NCBI GenBank assembly: GCA_021234155.1
Contig: JAJEKV010000052.1
Coordinates: forward strand, 4,569,606-4,633,605
Source: Isoetes taiwanensis
Lineage: Eukaryota > Streptophyta > Lycopodiopsida > Isoetales > Isoetaceae
Direction of reading: 5' to 3'
DNA length: 64,000 bases
In this document: one piece after another, positions 22,769-34,527 of the stretch
How positions within the stretch are numbered: the stretch's first letter is position 1
Layout of the letters: each line of letters opens with the position of its first letter
Notes under the pieces: generated by a model
What the model was told of the DNA's origin: nothing
What the model saw: only the letters and a program-made list of their open reading frames with translations
Databases searched by the model: none
Made by a program: the position numbers and the translations under genes

Positions 22769-23517
22769 TCTTTCTTTATACTAAAGGGATTTTGAGTGTT
22801 TGTCATCAATTTTCATTTTGAGCCGTCTGATTTTTTTTTAAGATCGAAGGGCTAGGATTCCATATTGGGCAGGGCGCCCAATCAACAATTGCTTTTGGGA
22901 AAGTTTTTCATCGTACATTTTGTTTTGTTTGGGAGCCATTCTGTGCAGTCTTTTCTCCATCTCTGCCGTTCGAGATGCGTGTTTTGCTTAAGCTTGTCTA
23001 GAGGACGTTCCCTTGTTAACCTGTTTGGTGATCTTTCACAGCAATCCTGAGTGCTTGGGAATCCCCTTATCAATCGGTTGAGGCCCAGAGCATAATAACT
23101 TAAATTACATGTGTTTGGGGATAAATTCTGCTACCTATGCCCTTTTGCTCAGGAACTGTGGCAACGAACATGAGCTACTTGAGGGTACATGCCCGAATAC
23201 TAACAGATGGTTTTGGAGAAGAGCGGTATCTGCCCTGGGGAATCTGCTTATTGAAATGTTATGCTCTGATCTGATCTATAAAAAAAAGAAAGAGGAAGGG
23301 GAGGGATTTTTTTGCCGGATTGGAGCAGAGGGGGTCAGAAATTTTTTCACGAATAAGGTGAGGGTTTTTTAATCTTCTATTTTTCTCATGCTTTTGTTCT
23401 TACCATTTTGTGCTCCAGTTATTTCTGCTTTCGACTCCATCTGTGCTTGAACCATCTATTAGCTTCTTAGATCAACATTCTTTTTCTTTTTTTCTTCTGA
23501 CTTTTCTGACCTGCAGC

Positions 23518-23688
23518 CACCGGATTTCTCAGTTCTTAAGCAAAATATTTTGCACAAGCGGCCAATATTTTGATGAAGTGCATATGTGTCTCCTCCTCTG
23601 GAATTGGGACGGTTTAGGTGAGATGAGACCACAAGTGATTGAGTCTATAATGCCGCGTCTCATCTCTCTGATTGCATGGCTGAAACGT
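23518..23688 (+). pseudogene. Exon-like captured fragment, unrecognised
   Basis: A polypyrimidine tract and CAG acceptor (ending 23517) precede it and a GTAAGC donor follows near 23689. One frame is open and ends with EMRPQVIESIMPRLISLIAW-like text. The family is unknown. Splice-like borders inside a Helitron suggest captured genomic exon sequence. Confidence 0.35.
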
Positions 23689-23782
23689 AAGCATCCTTTT
23701 TCTTCTTTCTTTCTTTTTTGTATTTGCATGTCTACAAATTTTTAGTTCTGAGAGCTCAATTGTTCATCTGCCCCAGATCTTG

Positions 23783-23907
23783 ATGGGCTCTCAAACTTGC
23801 AAGCATTCTGTTGATAACGAAGAAGCTGGTATTAGGTCTGTTTTGCAGAAACCAGACAGAGTCACGGTGAACCCATCCAATGTTATTCAATTCTCATGGA
23901 AGCCTAG
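23783..23907 (+). pseudogene. Captured first exon, prolyl 4-hydroxylase-like
   Basis: An open segment from the ATG at 23783 ends at a clean donor AG|GTAATG (23907/23908), with an acceptor-like CCAG at 23773-23776. The end encodes DRVTVNPSNVIQFSWKPR, which resembles the segment just before the catalytic domain of plant prolyl 4-hydroxylases (usually ...LSWxPR followed by a FLYKGFLS-like segment). The catalytic domain was not found, so this is a captured fragment only. The match is short, so the family call is tentative. Confidence 0.45.
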
Positions 23908-25631
23908 GTAATGTTCTTTGGATGTTGGATATTTACTAATCTATATACAATATACAAGCCTTATTTTGTGGGCGGGCAGAGACAGACAGGGATGTGGATG
24001 TGCACATAGATGTTTAACAAACCTGCCTACAGATCTCACCCCGTCCCTGCAAAGGTACAAATCCTGGCAACTGCAAATGTTTTAGAACCTTCATTATCCT
24101 TGTTGTTTGTTCACCCAATTATCATTCTGCTTCTGTATATTCAATACCATTGCTAAAGCTGTTACATATTTCTTCACTGAGTTGTTCAGAATCTCTAAAG
24201 ATCCAATGCCCCTGGAAACAATGCTATTTCTACAATATACAGTGTCCAGGTAAGTCTAAATGTGACACAAAGTTATGCCATTGGGAAGAGACAATGTAGG
24301 CCGATAGATAGCAATGTTCAAATAGGATATGGTCTTTGTATGATTGGTAATGAATTGGTTAAAGCCAGGTTGCCTGGAAAAGAATCAGGTCAAAATACCA
24401 GAAAAGGCAATTGGAAGGGTCTTCACTCTGTTTCTCTATGGAGGACTTGAAACCTGTAAAAAAGGGAGAATAGGACTTGATCCCATGTTACATTTGTTTA
24501 CAGCAGCTAATCGATTTCTAATTGAGTTCTCTGAATATTTGTGCACGCTGCTGAAGTTTCAATAATCTAGCTAAAATTCTGGCCTTCATCCTTTACGCGA
24601 TAGGCACTTGCCGATTTGGCACATGCCTCCTTGAGAATTACAGCATTTCTGTGTACGGCCGCACCATAAGTAGCATGAATCCCAATTTGCTTATTCTTCT
24701 ATCTCAAGTTGTGTCAGTTGGCCCCATGCTATGTCTTTATGTTTGGCCCCATGCTCATAATTATGGCTTTAATTTGCTAGGTGCAGGTGGACATTAGATG
24801 TGGTTTAGCTATTGATGTGCTAACTGGCCTATTGGAAAATGGAGAACTAGGACGTTAATTCTTTGTCCTGTTTAATTGGCTAAGTCGTTAAGACTCAAAC
24901 ATGTAAACATTATGTTTGCTATTTGCTTTGCAGTTCAGTGTATACAAGCAAATAAGAAACTATATGCAGTCACAGTCACAGAGGAAGATTGAAAAAGAGG
25001 AAGATTGAAAAACTGACGTAAGTAACATATGTCTCTTATCTTTTATGGAAATTTATCAAAATTGGACAATGTAGTATGATATAGCAATTCCACCATTTTG
25101 TTAATATTGACCTGACTTAGGCATGAGATTTATCATGTCACGATTCAGAGCAGCTAAGGGGAAAAGACATCCCAATGCTAATAGCAAGAAGATCAGTTTA
25201 TTTTATGTTCCACCTTGACTTTTACATCCATGGTCTTCTTTTTGATCCATTTAATGTTAATGCATTTTTTTTTTACCTCTTGATGGGTCTTGATATCTTG
25301 CAACTATATGTTAATTTGTATTATAATGTCGTTATTGTAGTGCTTTTGCTTCCTATGAGGAGTTATTTGACACGTTGCTGCTTTGTGTGGATGCCTTGCA
25401 AATTCTTCGAACTCTCAGCAAGTTCTCCTGCATTTAGGACTGTTAATTGGGTCATCTCCTACACAAAAGAAAGACCATGATCTGCTTTAGCTTCTCAATT
25501 ACTGGATTGCGACAAAAGTTAAAGGAGTATTCTACTATATTTCAGTCGGTGCTAATGTGATATTAAAGTGTCTTTGGTTATTATCTTCCAATTGTCTGCT
25601 CTATCTAGCTCTATCTAACAGATGTACATGG

Positions 25632-25775
25632 ACCAAAATGATCCAAAGGCCAAGTCATAAATTTTAGCAAAGAAACTCTGAGTTCCCTTACCATCAAAGG
25701 TTTGAGCAACATTATCGAACCCAAAATGATCCAAAGGCCAAGTCATAAATTTTAGCAAAGAAACTCTGAGTTCCC
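25632..25775. repeat. Direct repeat, 57-bp unit twice
   Basis: CCAAAATGATCCAAAGGCC begins units at 25632 and 25721, both running to GAGTTCCC(T). The second unit ends exactly where the first chromovirus LTR fragment starts. Confidence 0.8.
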
Positions 25776-25895
25776 TGTAACGGACCTAGGATTTTGAGGT
25801 ATATTGTGGAATTATTTTATTAAAGGATGCAAAGGAATAATAATCGAAATATTATGCATGCATAGTATATATATTGTATATGTGGTTTTTAATAC

Positions 25896-26907
25896 TGTAA
25901 CGGACCTAGGATTTTGAGGTATATTGTGGAATTATTTTATTAAAGGATGCAAAGGAATAATAATCGAAATATTATGCATGCAGAGTATATATATCGTATA
26001 TGTAGAGATTATACGGATAAATATACTAGTGATTAATAATAAATACAAGTACATCATGAAGTATTGGGAAGGTGATAGATTGCGATCAATTCTTGTCAAG
26101 GAGGTGGTGTGAGCAATACTTGGGGGCGTGTTGAGTTACCCTCACACTTGAAAGTACATAACGTTTTCCATGTGAGTAACTTGAGGAAGTATGTTTTTGA
26201 TCCTTCCCATATCTTTGGGGGACGATGATTTAGTAAGCGAGGGAGAATTTTACATACCCCACCGCAACGTATTTTTTGCGAGAGGAAACCCGTCGCTTAA
26301 GGAGGCGAACAATACGGAGATTTTTGGTTCAATGGGCGGGTTGTCCTGAGGAAGATGCCACATGGGAAGATGCCAATTGGATTCTTCGTGAGTTTCCGGA
26401 GATGCGCCCATGAGGACATGGGTTGAATTTTTGGAGGAGAGACCGAACGGACCTAGGATTTTTGAGGTATATTGTGGAATTATTTTATTAAAGGATGCAA
26501 AGGAATAATAATCGAAATATTATGCATCACGTATATATATATCGTATATGTAAAGATTATACGGATAAATATACTAGTGATTAATAATAAATACAAGTAC
26601 ATCATGAAGTATTGGGAAGGTGATAGATTGCAGTCGAATTGCTGAAGGAGCAGGGTGTGAGCAATACTTGGGAGCGTGTTGGAGTGCAGAGGGAGCAAGC
26701 GGGATTCCAGGTGGGGATCAAGACTTACACCTGGGGTTTTCTAGTGTAGCATTTATGTGCTTGTTTAATTTGTGGTTATGCATCTAGGATGGGAATAGAA
26801 TTGGATTGTATGAGCATGGTTGTTAACATGAACGCACAGCATGAATAGTGTTTCTTTAATAATGAAATAACTGGGTTTGCATGGCTGGCAACGAACTTAA
26901 TATTTTA
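25896..26907 (+). repeat. Left 1.0-kb inverted arm
   Basis: The arm contains an LTR start fragment, the pol C-terminus with chromodomain (about 26125-26412), a purine-rich tract (TTGGAGGAGAGAC) and a second LTR start that stops at AACTTAATATTTTA. Its reverse complement is at 33518-34527 with the same internal junctions and nearly equal length (1012 and 1010 bp). Several frame-breaking changes in the chromodomain show that this arm is decayed. Confidence 0.85.
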
Positions 26908-26910
26908 TCA

Positions 26911-29447
26911 TGTGACGGGCCTGGCCAGTTAACCTCTCGGTAACTGGAGATCCCATCGATCTCTATCGTTGGATCTACTTAACCTTAGGAACTCAAGAAT
27001 TGATACATGCATATCTAGGTAAAGAATTTAATCTTTATGCTCTAAGGTCCCAAATAAATTTATTATTGCCATTACTCAGCAAAACTTCACACAACTCCCA
27101 AAGCTTTAAAATAATATCACTTCAATCCATATATAATAACAATAATAGTCAAGTTAATTGAACAACAATCCACACGCATCTACCCTCGCTTTTACGAGCT
27201 TGGCTACTCTGAGGCGTCTTTAGCCCTCCGCTACACCATTAACCACGGGGTTAGTCACACGGACTAAGTGGGGATCGGGAATCTAGGTCATATCTAGCAT
27301 TAATCATCACAAAGCATCAACTTTAAACAATAACGTAGCCTTACCATAACCTCGCCCCTGCAATCCAAGTAATTAATCCAACAAGCACAACACATAATTA
27401 TGCCAAACATAGCCATTGCAACTTGATTCCAACATTAAAAACCACATATACAAAAGCCAAGCAACCAAAGCATCAACATTGCAACCAATATTCCTCTGGG
27501 TCTGAGCAAGGTCAACTTCGCCGTCGAGGCCCGGTTGACATAGAGGGGGTAACCACGTGTGTACACACCCATCCACGCAAGGTCCAAAGATTGGAGGACC
27601 ACTTAACTGTGCACGACGTTGTACCATACGGTATCAACGCCCGATGTTCAAATAGTAACATTAACATTTTTACTGTGCAAAAACCGCGAGTCTAGACCAT
27701 CGCACCTAGACTCCGGCCCCAGAGGTCTATATCAAAGAATTACATCACAGATAATTACGTAATTCACCATCATTATGACCCATGCCTTAACAAGCTTACA
27801 TCAAGTTAATTCCATACACACTCTATGTAACAAGGACCATGACTCAATAATTATGATAACCTCAATAATGCAAAATAAAAGATAAACGTCTACATTTTTC
27901 CAAGATTCACTAACAACAAGATTACTATCTACATTTAAGACTTTAATAATGTTTAACCTATAGCATTCAATTGTCGTCATGTTTCTATTAAAACTACTAT
28001 CTATCTATCTATCTATTACCAACTTCCTCCATACATAACACTTGTACCTTGTTTTTTTCCTCTCTTCATTTAATTAATTCCAAAGGTTAAATATATAGCT
28101 AGCTAACTTGTAAGACTACTCATGTCGTAAATTACGTATATCCATTAGCATTAACTCCTCCTTACTTAGGCCTCAATCTCACACAAATTCCTCACCCAAC
28201 TCATGGTTCCAGCTAACCCTTGCCATATTAAATTAACCTATGACCTTAGCTTAAATTATTAACCTCACTTTATTATTATCTTAGCCTACCAAAAACTAAC
28301 TATTAACATCTTTGTTGGTTTATTTTTTTTGAACCTAACGTGCGTTTAACAGGAAACGCACTCTCGGACTGCAGCTCGTGGATCCGGCCTCCAGGCCATC
28401 GGACCCAGCCCAAACCCGCTTGGATGCAGCCGATTCTGGCTCCTACAAGGATTTCCATGCCAAATTGTAATGCTTGTTTGTGGCGAACAAGATGATTCTA
28501 ACCGATTTACTTCACGCCGAGGAAATCCGACCGGCGGTTTCGGACCTGGCATCCGGGCCATCAATTCGGCTTGGAAAAAGCATGAAGCTTTTCGATTTTG
28601 CCGGCAAAGAGGCTTCCAAGCCATTTCGGCCGGTTCGCCCTAATCCGGCGATTTCAATCAATTTTGGGCACCAAGACCCGGATTTTTACAGGCAAATTCA
28701 ACTCCAATCATCCTAATTCTGTGTTATCTCTCCATTTCGGCCTCCTTAAGGCCCAAATCGCCCATTCCAGGGCGATTCACATGCTTTTTGCAAAGATGCC
28801 AAATCGGCAAAAGATCATCCGACGCCTTTTGCCTTTGCATGCAAGGAAACTTGCTGGTTCTTGCTTCATCAATTTAGATTTCAATCCATTCTTCCAAATT
28901 CTAACCAATCTAAACCATTCCAGCTTCTTCTATCATAGATTACACTCACACCTCTTACTATTACCATGATGGAAATTTCATAAAAATATTAAGTTCGTTG
29001 CCAGCCATGCAAACCCAGTTATTTCATTATTAAAGAAACACTATTCATGCTGTGCGTTCATGTTAACAACCATGCTCATACAATCCAATTCTATTCCCAT
29101 CCTAGATGCATAACCACAAATTAAACAAGCACATAAATGCTACACTAGAAAACCCCAGGTGTAAGTCTTGATCCCCACCTGGAATCCCGCTTGCTCCCTC
29201 TGCACTCCAACACGCTCCCAAGTATTGCTCACACCCTGCTCCTTGACGAGAATTCGAACGCAATCTATCACCTTCCCAATACTTCATGATGTACTTGTAT
29301 TTATTATTAATCACTAGTATATTTATCCGTATAATCTTTACATATACGATATATATACTCTGCATGTATAATATTTCGATTATTATTCCTTTGCATCCTT
29401 TAATAAAATAATTCCACAATATACCTCAAAATCCTAGGTCCGTTACA
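26911..29447 (-). repeat. Full-length chromovirus LTR, 2.54 kb
   Basis: Read on the minus strand it begins TGTAACGGACCTAGG at 29447 and ends GGCCAGGCCCGTCACA at 26911. A purine tract and chromodomain precede it in minus orientation, so it is a 3' LTR. It is related in length, ends and internal sequence to the solo LTR at 7353-9885. Confidence 0.75.
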
Positions 29448-30812
29448 GTCTCTCCTCCAAAAATTCAACCCATGTCCTCATGGGCGCATCTCCGGAAACT
29501 CACGAAGAATCCAATTGGCATCTTCCCATGTGGCATCTTCCTCAGGACAACCCGCCCATTGAACCAAAAATCTCCGTATTGTTAAGCCTCCTTAGCGGGG
29601 GTTTCCTCTCTCGCAAAATACGTTAAATGGGGGTACAGAAAATTCTCCCTTCCTACTAAATCATCGTCCCCGGCATATGGGAAGGATCAAAAACATACTT
29701 CCTCAAGTTACTCACATGGAAAACGTTATGTACTTTTCAAGTGTGAGGGTAACTCAACACAGTAAGCCACCTTGCCAATACGTTCCAAAATCTCATACGG
29801 ACCCGCATACCTAGGGGCCCCATTTACCGCACTTTTTAAATGCCGATGAACTCTGCTTGGGATTAATCCTCAAAACACATAATCCCTTTTTGAAATTCAA
29901 GTGGTCTACGTCTCTTATTTGCATACGTTTCTTTTTCTATTTTGTGCCATAAATTCCAAGGCGAAGTCTCCTTAGTTGAGCATCCATGTCCTCCGCTACT
30001 TCATTAGTCGCTTCAACATTGCATTGAGGATCTCTCAATTAAGAGGACAACGGCACTCCTTACCATACATTGCTTCAAAAGGACTCATTTTGATGGAATC
30101 TTGATAAGTGTTGTTGTATGCAAACTCGGCCAAGTACAAGTAAGAATCCCATACCTTTGGTTGACTAGGCACATACATTCTGAGCATATCCTCCAAGACT
30201 TGATTAACTCGCTCCACTTGGCCATCGGCTTGAGGACGATAAGATGTACTGGCATATAACTTAGTCCCAATATTTTGAAACAACCCTTGCCAAAATTGGC
30301 TCATAAACTTTGTATCCCGATCTGATGAAATAGTGGCTGGCATCCCATGCAACCTAAAAATCTCCTTAACGAATAACTTAGCAATATCCATTGCCGTAGC
30401 AGTAGTCTTCGTAGGCATAAAATGGGCCTGCTTGGTTAGTCGGTCAACCACAACATAGATTGCATCATAACCCAACGTGTCCCGGAAGCTCAACAATGAA
30501 GTCCATGGAAATACTCTCCCACTTAGAAGATGGAATTACCAAAGGTTGTAATTCTCCAGGCTCCCTAAACCTTGATGCTTTTACCTTTTGACAAGATAAA
30601 CACCTAGCCACATACTCCTTAACCATCTTCTTCTGTCCGGGCCAAAAGAAATTCTGGCGCATTTTCCTCAAAGTCTTATGTACCCCTGGGTGGCCCGCTA
30701 AAGGACTATCATGTGCTTCATATAACAACCTCAATCTCAACTCCTGATCATTAGGAATACACATACGGCCATTATAATAACCCACAGGTCCCAAGATCGA
30801 AACTTGACTCTA
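29448..30812 (-). pseudogene. Chromovirus integrase and chromodomain part
   Basis: On the minus strand, 30794-30465 encodes the zinc-binding HHCC region (LLYEAHDSPLAGHPGVHKT ... CLSCQKVK) and the start of the integrase core (SMDFIVELPG). The stretch 30496-30035 continues the core, with SDRDTKFM and ADGQVERVN supplying the second Asp and the Glu of the DDE triad. A frameshift separates the two near 30480. Further decayed sequence leads to a chromodomain at about 29760-29470, then a purine-rich tract and the LTR. RNase H and everything upstream are missing at the junction at 30812/30813. Confidence 0.8.
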
Positions 30813-30836
30813 GGTTAACTGGCCAGGCCCGTCACA
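30813..30836 (+). repeat. LTR terminal fragment, 24 bp, inverted copy of 26911-26934
   Basis: The last 24 bp of the LTR on the plus strand are the exact reverse complement of 26911-26934. The fragment adjoins the minus-strand pol on its left and a primer site on its right. Confidence 0.85.
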
Positions 30837-30838
30837 GT

Positions 30839-30850
30839 TGGTATCAGAGC
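30839..30850 (+). promoter_or_regulatory. Primer-binding site of the plus-strand chromovirus half
   Basis: TGGTATCAGAGC two bases after the LTR end CCGTCACA. It proves that the 5' half of this element runs on the plus strand. Confidence 0.85.
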
Positions 30851-30923
30851 AAGGTTCTGGTTAGTGGATTGTGAGATTTTTTATTATTGATGATATTTGC
30901 TATGATTTCAGATTCTTGTAGAG

Positions 30924-31923
30924 ATGAGTTCCCCAGGAGGATCCCCAAGAGGAGTTGAACAGGCTGGTGGAGCTGGGCCTAGTGGAACCCCTGATGTAGC
31001 CGGTATCTTGCGCCTATTCGAAAGTGTTGCGGCCAGAGGCGTCGCAACAAAAAGACAAAGCAAACAAAGGCGGTGGAGAAAGGTGCTGAAGGACACTAAG
31101 AGAGAAGTATTTACTGGAGAAAATGTTACAGGGGATGATGCGGATTCATGGCTTCGTGGGGTTGAGTTTTATTTTAAACTCATCAATCTTCAAGACTTCT
31201 GTTAAAGCTGTATTGGCTCAGGCAATGTTGGGTGGATTTGCTAGAGTATGGTGGGAGAATTATTTGCGGGACATAAATAAGGTTGCAGGGCAGGCAACTT
31301 GGCAAGAGTTTAAGACTGCTTTTGAAGGACACTTTATGCCTCCCGGATACAAAGTAGACAAGATGAATGAGTTCTTGGACCTGACACAGAAAGGGACGGT
31401 GGCTGAATATAACGAGAAGTTCAGAAGGTTGCAGTATCATTGTCCTTTTGAGGATAAGGAGAAGCTTTGCGCTCGATTTGTGAAGGGTTTGCAGGTTGAT
31501 ATTAAGAGCACAATGTCAGGTGTGTCCTATAAGGATTTGGAGGAGGTATTCCGGATTGCTAAGAATCGTGAAGCTGATCTAGTGGAGAAGGCAACCTTGG
31601 AGAATGCTAAGAAGAGACAAGCTCCTTCCACATGGCAGACTGGTGGATCTACGAGTAGAGGTAGATTCCCTAGCAGGGGTGGCATGGCTGCACAGGCTGT
31701 TAGTATGCAGGAGGGTGGTCAAAGCCGAGGATCTCGACCTATGTATGCACCTTTGAATGATGAAACCAGGGAAAAGTGTATTAATGAGAATCGATGCTTC
31801 AGGTGCAGAGAAGTTGGTCATTATGGACGAGATTGTCCGAGAAGGTGGATGGATAGCACCGCCGCCGTCACGCATGTTCTCAACGTGGAGGGCAAACAAA
31901 ACCGATGGTCCGTCGAACTCTAG
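30924..31923 (+). pseudogene. Chromovirus gag
   Basis: ATG 30924 opens a frame with the gag start (MSSPGGSPRG ... VFTGENV ... DADSWLRGVEFYF). A frameshift near 31195-31205 moves the reading to the next frame, which carries the core (ARVWWENYL ... GHFMPPGYK ... EYNEKFRRLQ) and one zinc knuckle, CFRCREVGHYGRDCP, at about 31798-31842. The frame ends at a TAG at 31921-31923. Apart from the frameshift it is well preserved. Confidence 0.85.
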
Positions 31924-33440
31924 TGATACTTATGGGACCGGGGCCAAGGCAGAGGAAATGGAGGCCGAGGTAACCGTGGTGGTCGTGGAGGTTTTTGGGA
32001 TAATAATAGGGGTGGCAGAGGACAAGCTAGGGGAGATAACAGGATTATAGCACAAGCTAACCCTGCAGTTGAGGTTAGGGCTGCTAGAATCATGGACCCT
32101 CCCCGTGGAAAGAATGTGCATGTATCTTTGCAGCGGGACCAGGGTCGTGTAGATAATCAAGTTTGTGGTCATCGAGTTCCGTGTATTATTCATGGAGTTC
32201 TGTTCTCTTTCTTATTGATTGTGGTAGTACACATTGCTTTATTTCCCCAAGGCTGGCAAAGAAATTAGATTTGAATATGATTAGTCGGGACCCTAGATAT
32301 GTGGAGTTGGCTGATGGCAAAATTAAGACTTCCTATGCTAAGGTAGACAATCTTGAATTCCAAGTAGGAGATCTTGAGTCCCATACTAGTTTTGAAGTAT
32401 TGAGCCTAGGGAAGTATGATGCTATTCTAGGAATGTCATGGTTAAGGCCACATAAAGCTTGCATTGATTGCGGAAAGCAAACAGTTACATGCCAAAGTCC
32501 TAATGGAGATAAGTTTGTGCTGGAAGGATTGCCTTCGTCATTAGTGGTTACACCTTTGTCCCGGAAAAGTTTTAAGAAGCAGATTAAGAATGGTTGCATA
32601 AGAATGGGATGTGCATTGTTGTTAGATTCATTCTTGGATGCTAGAGTTACTGAGAACAACCTATTGCCCCCGAGATCCGTAAAGTGTTGGATGAGTTTTT
32701 ACGATGTGTTTCCTAAAGAATTAACGGAATTGCCTCCACATAGAATGGTAGATCATGAGATAGAACTTGTTCCTGGGGCTGAACCCACATCAAGGCCACC
32801 ATACAGATTTCACGCATTAGAGATGGCTGAATTGAAGAAACAGTTAGCGGAATTATTGGAACAAGGGTTTATACGGCCGAGTGTTTCTCCATTTGGTGCG
32901 CCAGTTTTGTTTGTTAAAAAGAAGGATGGGACATTAAGGTTGTGTATTGATTACCGCATGCTTAACCAGATTACAGTGAAGAATAGATATGCATTGCCTA
33001 GGGTTGATGAGCTATTTGACCAGTTGGGACAAGCTAAGTACTTCACAAAAATTGATCTACGATCTGGATATCATCAGATCCGGATCAAGGACACAGATAT
33101 TTATAAGACTGCATTTAGGACACGCTACGGACATTACGAGTTTGTTGTAATGCCCTTTGGGTTGACAAATGCTCCCGCCACCTTTATGCGTCTAATGAAT
33201 GAGATATTCCGATCTTTCTTGGATAAGTTTATATTGGTTTTCTTTGATGATATTTTGGTATATTCCAGGACATTAGAGGAGCATGTGGAACATGTAAAGC
33301 AGACATTAGCTATTTTGCGGCAAGAAAGGTTGTATGGTAAGCTATCTAAGTGTTCTTTTGCACAAACTAGATTGGTATACCTTGGGCATGTTATTTCAGA
33401 GAAGGGATTGGAGCCAGATCCGACAGCAGCAAGCCGTGTT
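31924..33440 (+). pseudogene. Chromovirus protease and RT, truncated
   Basis: The best frame begins about 32163. The protease centre is [10 protein letters not shown] (about 32215), where the usual DTG or DSG is DCG. RT follows with [22 protein letters not shown] and the catalytic FFDD at about 33242-33253, then [10 protein letters not shown]. Coding similarity stops near 33425, in the connection before RNase H, where normal elements continue. About 80 bp of unassigned sequence separates it from the right inverted arm. The missing RNase H matches the part that is also absent from the minus-strand half. Confidence 0.85.
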
Positions 33441-33517
33441 TGCATTCTCTGTAAATGCACGTTCAGGGTTAGGTTAGGAAATATAAAAAGCTAACATTTG
33501 TTAGTAGGTTAGTTAAT

Positions 33518-34527
33518 AAAATATTAAGTTCGTTGCCAGCCATGCAAACCCAGTTATTTCATTATTAAAGAAACACTATTCATGCTGTGCGTTCATGTTA
33601 ACAACCATGCTCATACAATCCAATTCTATTCCCATCCTAGATGCATAACCACAAATTAAACAAGCACATAAATGCTACACTAGAAAACCCCAGGTGTAAG
33701 TCTTGATCCCCACCTGGAATCCCGCTTGCTCCCTCTGCACTCCAACACGCTCCCAAGTATTGCTCACACCCTGCTCCTTCAGCAATTCGACTGCAATCTA
33801 TCACCTTCCCAATACTTCATGATGTACTTGTATTTATTATTAATCACTAGTATATTTATCCGTATAATCTTTACATATACGATATATATACTCTGCATGC
33901 ATAATATTTCGATTATTATTCCTTTGCATCCTTTAATAAAATAATTCCACAATATACCTCAAAATCCTAGGTCCGTTACAGTCTCTCCTCCAAAAATTCA
34001 ACCCATGTCCTCATGGGCGCATCTCCGGAAACTCACGAAGAATCCAATTGGCATCTTCCCATGTGGCATCTTCCTCAGGACAACCCGCCCATTGAACCAA
34101 AAATCTCCGTATTGTTCGCCTCCTTAAGCGACGGGTTTCCTCTCGCAAAATACGTTCTGGTCGGGGGTACAGAAAATTCTCCCTGCTTACTAAATCATCG
34201 TCCCCCAGCATATGGGAAGGATCAAAAACATACTTCCTCAAGTTACTCACATGGAAAACGTTATGTACTTTCAAGTGTGAGGGTAACTCCAACACGCTCC
34301 CAAGTATTGCTCACACCCTGCTCCTTCAGCAATTCGACTGCAATCTATCACCTTCCCAATACTTCATGATGTACTTGTATTTATTATTAATCACTAGTAT
34401 ATTTATCCGTATAATCTTTACATATACGATATATATACTCTGCATGCATAATATTTCGATTATTATTCCTTTGCATCCTTTAATAAAATAATTCCACAAT
34501 ATACCTCAAAATCCTAGGTCCGTTACA
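33518..34527 (-). repeat. Right 1.0-kb inverted arm
   Basis: Reverse complement of the left arm, with LTR starts at 33980 and 34527 (read on minus) and, between them, a clean chromodomain frame (34295-34011: LPSHLKVHNVFHVSNLRKY ... FLVQWAGCPEEDATWE). The junction where an LTR fragment meets the chromodomain (TGTTGGAGTTACCC) is the same as in the left arm. The chromodomain frame is intact here, so this arm is the better preserved of the two. Confidence 0.85.

Larger units (their letters stand above)
25776..34527. mobile_element. Scrambled chromovirus (Ty3/gypsy) complex
   Basis: A mosaic of one LTR family (start TGTAACGGACCTAGG) sits inside the Helitron. In order: a 120-bp LTR start fragment (25776-25895); an inverted arm (25896-26907); a complete minus-strand LTR (26911-29447); a minus-strand integrase and chromodomain part (29448-30812); an LTR end plus primer site and gag-protease-RT on the plus strand (30813 to about 33440); about 80 bp of unassigned sequence; and the second inverted arm (33518-34527). 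The 5' and 3' halves of a normal element are thus head to head in opposite orientation. Confidence 0.8.

Noticed and set aside
28346-28969. ORFs inside the 26911-29447 LTR
   Set aside because: They lie wholly within a non-coding LTR, overlap on both strands and match no family.
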